NCBI GenBank assembly: GCA_963827725.1
Contig: CAWHBM010000001.1
Location: forward strand, 1,488,001-1,552,000
Length of the DNA stretch: 64,000 bases
Direction of reading: 5' to 3'
Origin: VAXT01 sp963827725
GTDB taxonomy: Bacteria; Actinomycetota; Thermoleophilia; Gaiellales; Gaiellaceae
Position numbers and translations under genes: made by a program. Positions 58,881 to 64,000 of this stretch are shown here, piece by piece. Every line of letters begins with the position of its first letter. Positions within the stretch are counted from its first letter, which is position 1. Under the pieces are notes generated by a model, which saw only the letters and a list, made by a program, of their open reading frames with translations, did not search any database and was not told the origin of the DNA.

Positions 58881-61719
58881 GCCAGCGGCTTCAACACCTC
58901 GTGCTGGACTTCGATGAAGTCGATGCCCGCGACATGATCGACCGCGCCGCGCAGTAGCTTCTCGGCCTCGTCGTCACGGCCCTGAGCGGCGCGCACGAGG
59001 CCGAGCGCAGACATCGTCGTCGCGATCGAGGTGACGTCCTGCGGGCCGACTGTCTCGCGGGCCTCGAGCGCCAGCCGCTCCGCCTCGTCGATGCGGCCCC
59101 TCGCCAGCATGAGCTCGGCCAGGCCTCGCTGGCTCTCGCACAGCGCGGCGCGGTCGCCCAGCGGCTTGAGGAGGCGGATCGACTCGCGGAAGCGCTTCTC
59201 GCCTTTCTCGATGTCGCCGCTCCACCACGCTGCCCAGGCTCCGAGGTTCAGAGCGCGCGCGACGGCCCAGACGGCACCGGCCTCCGACGACAGCCGCTTC
59301 GCCTCCTCGGCGGCCGCTTCGGCCTGCTCGCAGGTCTCCTTCCAGAAGGTGGACCCGCGCCCACGTGAGGAAGATCCAGCCGCGGCTCGCGATCGCGCCG
59401 CTCTCCTCGGCCAGCTCGAGCGCCTGGGTGAGAAGAGCCCGGGCCTCGGGGAGCTCGAGCCTGGAGCGGTGCGCATCGGCCTGGCCCCGGAGCGCGATCG
59501 CCTCGAGATCCTTCCGGCCGGCCTCCCGTGCCACGTCCAGCTGCTCCTTCAGGTAGCGATCGGCATTGGTGAGATCGGCGCCCCACCAGGCCGCATTCGT
59601 CCGGATCTGAAGAGCGTCGAATCGGGCGACGAGGTCGGTCGGGTCGACGACGGCAAGCGCCTGATCCGCGAGCTCGGCTGCACGCTCGCAATCCGCCTCG
59701 CGCAGGAGGGTGACGTCGGCGAGGGCCGTCAACGCGCGAGCCTCGAGCCGACCGTCGCCCGCCCGCTGGGCCTCCTCCCTGACAGCCTCCATCTCGCGGC
59801 CGACAGCCGGTAGGTCTTCGAGGCGCCAGGCTGCTTTCGCCGCCAGGTACCGGCGCTCGAGGGTCGACTCGAGCTCCACTGCACGCAGGAAACTGTTCCG
59901 GGCAGCCTCGTTCGCCTCTCGGGCGAGGGCGCGGCGTCCTGCCTCTTCGAGCGCCTCAGCCGCCTCGCGGGCCAGCTCGGCCGGAGGAGCGCCGTCGAGC
60001 TCGGCGAGCAGCGAAGCCGCCTGGTCGAGGTGATACGCCCGGATCTCGAGCAGCTCCTCGCCCGCCTTCTCTCGGAGCCAGTCGGCGAATCGCGCGTGGT
60101 AAGCCGCGCGTGCCGACTTCGAGAGCACGGTGTACGCGACGTCGCGAATCAGGACGTGCTTGAAGCGATACGCGGTCTCGCCCGACAGCGAGGACCGCGG
60201 CTCCGTCTCGATGAAGTCACGCAGCTGAAGGTCGTCGAGGGCGTCCTCGACGGACTCGAGGTCAGGGACGAGGTAGGCGATGGCGCCGCCCCAGAAGTTG
60301 CGGCCGATCACCGAGGCCCGCTGCAGAACGGTCTTCGAGTCGGGCGGCAGGCCGTCGATGCGCGCTGCGATGAGCGCCTGGAGCGTGTCGGGAATCCGCC
60401 CCGCGTCCTCCTCGCCCCATTCGGCGACCATCCGCATCGTCTCCTCGAGAAAGAGCGGGTTGCCGCCGGTCTTGTCGAGCAGCGTCTTACGGGTCTTGGC
60501 CGACAGTGGGCCGTCCGTCGCGAGTGCCGTCACGAGCTGGTCGCTCTCCTCGGGGCCGAGCGGCTCGAGCTCGATCGAGGTCGCCCGGACTCGCCCGCCG
60601 CCCCAGTTCGAGCGCACGTCGAGGAGCTCGGGCCGGGCCAGGCACAGGATCATGAGCGGCCCTTCGCGCACCCAGTCGGTCAGGTGCTCGATCAGCTCGA
60701 GCAACGGGTCCTCGGCCCAGTGGATGTCTTCGAAGACGAGCACGAGCGGCTGGGTCTGCGACATCACCTGCGCCCACTCGCGCGCGGCCCAGGAGATCTC
60801 CTTCTGGCTGCGCTCGCCGTGGACAGCCTCCAGCACGCCCGTGGCGAGACCAAGCAGGTCAGCGACGGCGTCCGCCGGGCAGCAGTCCCGGAGCTTCTCG
60901 AGCGCGACATCGAGCGGGTCGTCGTCGGCGATGCCGGCCACGCCCTTGACCATCTCTGCGAGCGGCCAGTACGTGATGCTCTCGCCGTAGGGCAGGCTGC
61001 GGCCGACGAGCACGGTCGTGCCCTCGGTCGAATCCAGGAACTCGCTCGCGAGGCGGGACTTGCCCACGCCGGCCTCGCCGTAGATCGTGAAGAGATGGGC
61101 GCGCTTGTCGCGCAGAGCTCGTGCGAAGGTGTTCTGGAGCAGCTCGAGCTCGGCGTCACGGCCGATGAACGGCGAGTCGGCGAAACGCTGCAGCGGGGCC
61201 CCGTTGGCGGAGAGCGCGGCCCAGGTCCACACGGACTGCTCTCGACCGCGGATCTCGACGGGGCCGACGTCGTCGACTTCGATGCGGCCGAGGGTCAGGC
61301 TGTGTGCCGCCGGGCCGATCAGGATCTGGCCCGGCTCTGCGACCTGCTGTAGGCGCGCAGCGAGGTTGACGGCCTCACCGGTGGCAAAGGTCGAGTCGCC
61401 CGTACCCGTCACCACTTCTCCGGACTCGATGCCGATCCGCGCCTGGAGCTCGAGGTCGTGGACCGATTCGAGAATCCCGAGCGCGGCCTTCACGGCGCGC
61501 TCCGCGTCATCCTCGTGCGCCTGCGGGAATCCCGAAGGCGGCCATGACTGCATCGCCCGCGAACTTCTCGACCTTTCCCCCGTGCGTCTCGATGCAGTGC
61601 GAGACCTGGTCGAAGTACCGCGTCACGCGCCGGCGCACGATCTCCGGATCGCTGGCAGAGACGAGCGACGTCGAGTCGACGAGGTCGACGAAGAGGACCG
61701 TTGCGAGTTTTCGCTCCAT
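58778..61719 (-). pseudogene. Adenylate cyclase-AAA ATPase-TPR regulator, two frameshifts
   Basis: A protein of about 980 residues in three frame segments. Part 1 (MERKLATVLFVDLVDSTSLV to VMAAFGIP) is the start of a class III cyclase domain. Part 2 begins QAHEDDAERAVKAAL, completes that domain (GIESGEVVTGTGD, NLAARLQQ), and adds an ATPase (IYGEAGVGKSRLA Walker A; LVLVFEDIHWAEDPLLELI Walker B) and TPR-like helices. Part 3 (EQAEAAAEEAKRL to the stop) ends the TPR region. One extra base near 61532 and one near 59338 account for the breaks. The cyclase domain keeps its first aspartate motif. Such proteins are large signalling regulators, target unknown. Confidence 0.82.
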
Positions 61720-61765
61720 AGGTCTAAGTGTAAGAACGAATCGGAGGGCGTTTAGCATCCCTCGC

Positions 61766-63121
61766 GTGCTCGATCCAAAGGTCTTCAAGGCCTACGACGT
61801 GCGCGGCATCTACCCCTCCGATCTCGACGAAGAGGGTGGCTACGCGATCGGCCGCGCCTACGTCGAGCAGTTCGAGCCGAAGAAGATCGCGGTCGGACGG
61901 GACATGCGGCTCTCCTCGCCCTCGATGGCGAAGGCGGTTATCGAGGGCGCTGCCGACGAAGGCGCGGAGGTGATCGACATCGGGCTCGCCGGCACCGAGA
62001 TGGTCTATTTCGCCGTCGGGGAGCATGGCCTCGACGGCGGGATCCAGGTCACGGCCTCGCACAATCCGAAGGAGTACACGGGCATGAAGATCGTCCGCCG
62101 CGGCGCGCTGCCCGTGGGCGGCGACTCGGGTCTGCTTGATATCCGAGACCGCGCCGTGGCCAGGTCCGGCAGGTCCGGGGGTCAGACCCCTGGACAGGTC
62201 CAGGAGGTCGATGTCTTTCCGGGTTACGTCGAGAAGGTCTTGTCCTTTATCGACCCGGCCGCGGTGAAGCCGCTCCGCGTCGTCATCGACGCCGCGAACG
62301 GGATGGCCGGCGCGATGCTGCCGCCCGTCCTCGAGCGGCTGCCGATCGACGCCGTTCCCTACTTCTTCGAGCTCGACGGGAGCTTCCCGAACCACGAGCC
62401 GAATCCCCTGCTGCCCGAGAACCGCGAGTTCGTGATCGGCAAGGTTCTCGAGGAGAAAGCCCAGCTCGCGGCCGCATTCGACGGTGACGCCGACCGCTGC
62501 TTCTTCATCGACGACACGGGCGACTTCGTTCCGGGCGACTTCGTGACGGCGCTGCTCGCCGAGCTCATGCTGGAGAAGCATCCGGGCGCGAAGATCATCT
62601 ACGACGTCCGGGCGAGCTGGGCGGTCCCCGAGATCATCGAGCGCGCCGGCGGCATCCCTCTCGTCAATCGCGTCGGCCACGCCTTCATCAAGCACCGCAT
62701 GCGCGAGGAGGACGCGGTCTTCGCCGGCGAAGTCTCGGGCCATTACTACTTTCGCGACTACTACCAGGCCGATTCCGGCGTCATCCCGTTCCTGCTCATG
62801 CTGGAGCTCGTCTCGAAGCGAGGCAAGTCGCTCTCGGACCTCCTCCAGCCGTTCCGGGAGACGTACTTCCTCACCGGCGAGATCAACGTGCCCGTCGAGG
62901 ACGTGGCGGTGAAGCTCCAGGAGCTCAAGGAGCGCTTCGGCGAGGAGGGCAAGGTCTCCCACCTCGACGGCATCTCGATCGAAGCCGAGGACTGGCACAT
63001 GAACGTGCGGCCCTCGAACACGGAGCCGCTGCTGCGGCTGAACCTCGAGGCGCGCTCACAGGAAGTGATGGAGCACAAGCGGGACGAGGTCCTCGAGATG
63101 ATCGGTACCGCTACTTTATGA
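61766..63121 (+). CDS. Phosphomannomutase/phosphoglucomutase
   Basis: A 451-residue alpha-D-phosphohexomutase, making mannose- or glucose-1-phosphate for GDP-mannose or polysaccharide synthesis. Phosphoserine Ser98 is in TASHNPKEYTG. The metal loop is DGDADRC (239-245). The sugar-binding GEVSGHYYF and phosphate-binding RPSNTEPLLR loops are present. The GTG at 61766 (VLDPKVFKAYDVRG) is used. Residues about 132-145 (ARSGRSGGQTPGQV) are an insertion encoded by a REP-like palindrome, placed between family blocks without breaking the frame. Confidence 0.92.
   Translation: MLDPKVFKAYDVRGIYPSDLDEEGGYAIGRAYVEQFEPKKIAVGRDMRLSSPSMAKAVIEGAADEGAEVIDIGLAGTEMVYFAVGEHGLDGGIQVTASHNPKEYTGMKIVRRGALPVGGDSGLLDIRDRAVARSGRSGGQTPGQVQEVDVFPGYVEKVLSFIDPAAVKPLRVVIDAANGMAGAMLPPVLERLPIDAVPYFFELDGSFPNHEPNPLLPENREFVIGKVLEEKAQLAAAFDGDADRCFFIDDTGDFVPGDFVTALLAELMLEKHPGAKIIYDVRASWAVPEIIERAGGIPLVNRVGHAFIKHRMREEDAVFAGEVSGHYYFRDYYQADSGVIPFLLMLELVSKRGKSLSDLLQPFRETYFLTGEINVPVEDVAVKLQELKERFGEEGKVSHLDGISIEAEDWHMNVRPSNTEPLLRLNLEARSQEVMEHKRDEVLEMIGTATL
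62172..62195. repeat. REP-like palindrome inside the phosphomannomutase gene
   Basis: A palindrome with GTCC...GGAC outer and GGGGTC...GACCCC inner arms around a single A. The 12-base core GGGGTCAGACCC is identical to the tandem array at 12827-12896. It is in frame within the coding sequence and flanked by CAGGTCC repeats, suggesting an insertion that the protein tolerates in a surface loop. Confidence 0.75.
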
Positions 63122-63124
63122 GTC

Positions 63125-63805
63125 ATGAGGGTCATCGTCATCGCCGTGCTGGCCGCGTCCCTGGCGGCACTTTCGATCGCGGGCTCGGCTAGCGCCCGAC
63201 GGCTGGCGCCGTCCGACCGCAAGGCGATCAACGAGACGCTGGACACGCTCGTCAACCACGCGGTCAAGCGAAACGACCTGGCCGCTTCGTACGACGTCGT
63301 CACGGCCGAGCTTCGAGGCGGCATGGGCCGGAAGGCTTGGTCGCGGGGAGCGATTCCCGTCTATCCGTATCCGGCGGCCGGAACCCGGTTCCACGACTGG
63401 ACGATCCGGTATTACAACGCCGAGGAGATCGGGATCGAGCTCCTGCTCAACCCACAGAAGGGGAGCGAGCTCGGACAGTTCGTGTTCCACGTCTACCTGA
63501 AGCCGCGAAACGGCCGCTGGCTCGTCGACTCGTTCATGCCCGCCGCGACTTTCACTCCGATCGGCGAGCGACCGTGGGTGCAGGCGCAGGCCGATTTCAT
63601 GGCCTCGTCGGGCGAGACGACGCGACCCGTCGGTGCCGGGCGAATCGGCGCCGTCTTTGCATGGGTCCCCTTCGCAGTGATCGGGCTCCTCCTGCTCGGG
63701 CTTGCCGCTTGGGGGCTCGTCGCCAAGCTTCGCTTCCGCCGGCTCGCCGGGTACCGCCGCGCAGAGCTCCCGCCGAGCCCGGCGCAACTCTCCGCGAAGC
63801 GGTAG
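63125..63805 (+). CDS. Exported membrane-anchored protein of unknown function
   Basis: A 226-residue protein with a signal peptide (MRVIVIAVLAASLAALSIAGSASA), an extracytoplasmic domain with YDVVTAELRGGMGRKAWSRG and FVFHVYLKPRNGRWLVDSFMP, and one C-terminal membrane segment at about 177-200 (VPFAVIGLLLLGLAAWGLVA) followed by a short basic tail. The N-terminal domain resembles nuclear-transport-factor-2-like secreted domains by pattern only. It starts 3 bases after the phosphomannomutase stop. Confidence 0.8.
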   Translation: MRVIVIAVLAASLAALSIAGSASARRLAPSDRKAINETLDTLVNHAVKRNDLAASYDVVTAELRGGMGRKAWSRGAIPVYPYPAAGTRFHDWTIRYYNAEEIGIELLLNPQKGSELGQFVFHVYLKPRNGRWLVDSFMPAATFTPIGERPWVQAQADFMASSGETTRPVGAGRIGAVFAWVPFAVIGLLLLGLAAWGLVAKLRFRRLAGYRRAELPPSPAQLSAKR

Positions 63806-63823
63806 ACGCTTAGCATCCCCGTG

Positions 63824-64000
63824 ATGGTGCTCAACCTCGGGAGCCTCACGGACCGGAAACCACCGTTCAAGTTCGCGTCCTTCACGCGGGTCGGCTTCTC
63901 CGACACGGACGCGCAGGGCATCGTCTACTACGGGCGCTACCTCCCCTACTTCGACGCCGCTCGGGTCGAGTACCACCGTCACCTCGACATGCTGAAGATG
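63824..64000 (+). CDS. Acyl-CoA thioesterase, 4-hydroxybenzoyl-CoA type (cut by window edge)
   Basis: The first 59 codons of a hotdog-fold thioesterase: FTRVGFSDTDAQGIVYYGRYLPYFDAARVEY contains the catalytic aspartate region and the HotDog helix start. The gene continues past the window. ATG 63824 is used; a GTG one codon earlier is possible. The acyl substrate is unknown. Confidence 0.82.
   Translation, partial: MVLNLGSLTDRKPPFKFASFTRVGFSDTDAQGIVYYGRYLPYFDAARVEYHRHLDMLKM

Overview
The window is a high-GC, densely packed chromosomal segment from an actinobacterium. Overlapping stop/start junctions (ATGA, GTGA, TTGA) are the rule. A dcw cell-wall cluster opened by mraZ, a MurE with the DNPR motif typical of meso-diaminopimelate-adding enzymes, a fused SecDF, a fused double-WYL (PafBC-like) regulator, a CXXXY-type CcmE and a cyclic 2,3-diphosphoglycerate pathway together suggest a deep-branching lineage such as class Thermoleophilia. 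That placement is inference. No rRNA, tRNA, CRISPR array or phage was seen.

Region by region. 1-12.9 kb (minus strand): the dcw operon mraZ-rsmH-ftsL-ftsI-murE-murF-mraY-methyltransferase-murD-ftsW-murG-murC-murB, preceded by a four-repeat MraZ operator. 12.9-15.6 kb: a PfkB kinase, then an ECF sigma factor coupled to ogt and an ArsR/AHSA1 pair with a readable promoter and operator. 15.6-25 kb (minus): an atypical response regulator, an anchored trypsin-like protease, an ABC1/UbiB kinase, a REP-associated transposase, a phasin-like protein, secDF-yajC and tgt-queA. 25-28 kb: an OmpR-type two-component pair and a secreted protein. 28-33 kb: a CPA1 antiporter, acyl-CoA enzymes, a cupin, a methyltransferase and a lipoprotein. 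33-37 kb: a 1217-residue secreted beta-propeller/PKD protein. 37-42 kb: a hydrolase-cyclase fusion, an aldehyde dehydrogenase and zinc-ribbon proteins, one with SPOR. 42-47 kb: the WYL regulator, queG, an oxidoreductase, a C26 peptidase and a putative selenoprotein methyltransferase. 47.6-52 kb: sufT-like gene, glpX, 2-phosphoglycerate kinase, cDPG synthetase and a phosphoesterase. 52-57.7 kb: a nuclease-like gene plus hpt, an M23 peptidase, a zinc-ribbon protein and ccmI-ccmF-ccmE. 57.7-64 kb: a small protein, a TIM-barrel protein, a cyclase/AAA/TPR regulator, phosphomannomutase, a membrane protein and a partial thioesterase.

Three observations stand out. First, the methyltransferase at 46911-47597 is interrupted only by two consecutive in-frame TGA codons. 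A hairpin follows at bacterial-SECIS distance, so this is a candidate Sec-Sec selenoprotein. Second, four 166-bp palindromic elements in two families (A: 6331, 11223, 40586; B: 37030, plus a solo end at 39957) sit precisely between genes. One end usually forms the stop codon of the preceding gene, and family A also places a Shine-Dalgarno-like end against the next start codon. Third, 2-phosphoglycerate kinase and cyclic-2,3-diphosphoglycerate synthetase, the cDPG route best known from thermophilic methanogens, lie in one bacterial operon with glpX.

At least seven conserved genes carry single small frameshifts (rsmH, a response regulator, queA, a lipoprotein, ccmF, a TIM-barrel gene, and the cyclase/ATPase gene twice). 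Many are at short homopolymers or tandem repeats, so assembly error is the likeliest explanation for most. They are entered as pseudogene features because the given sequence is broken, not because the functions are presumed lost.
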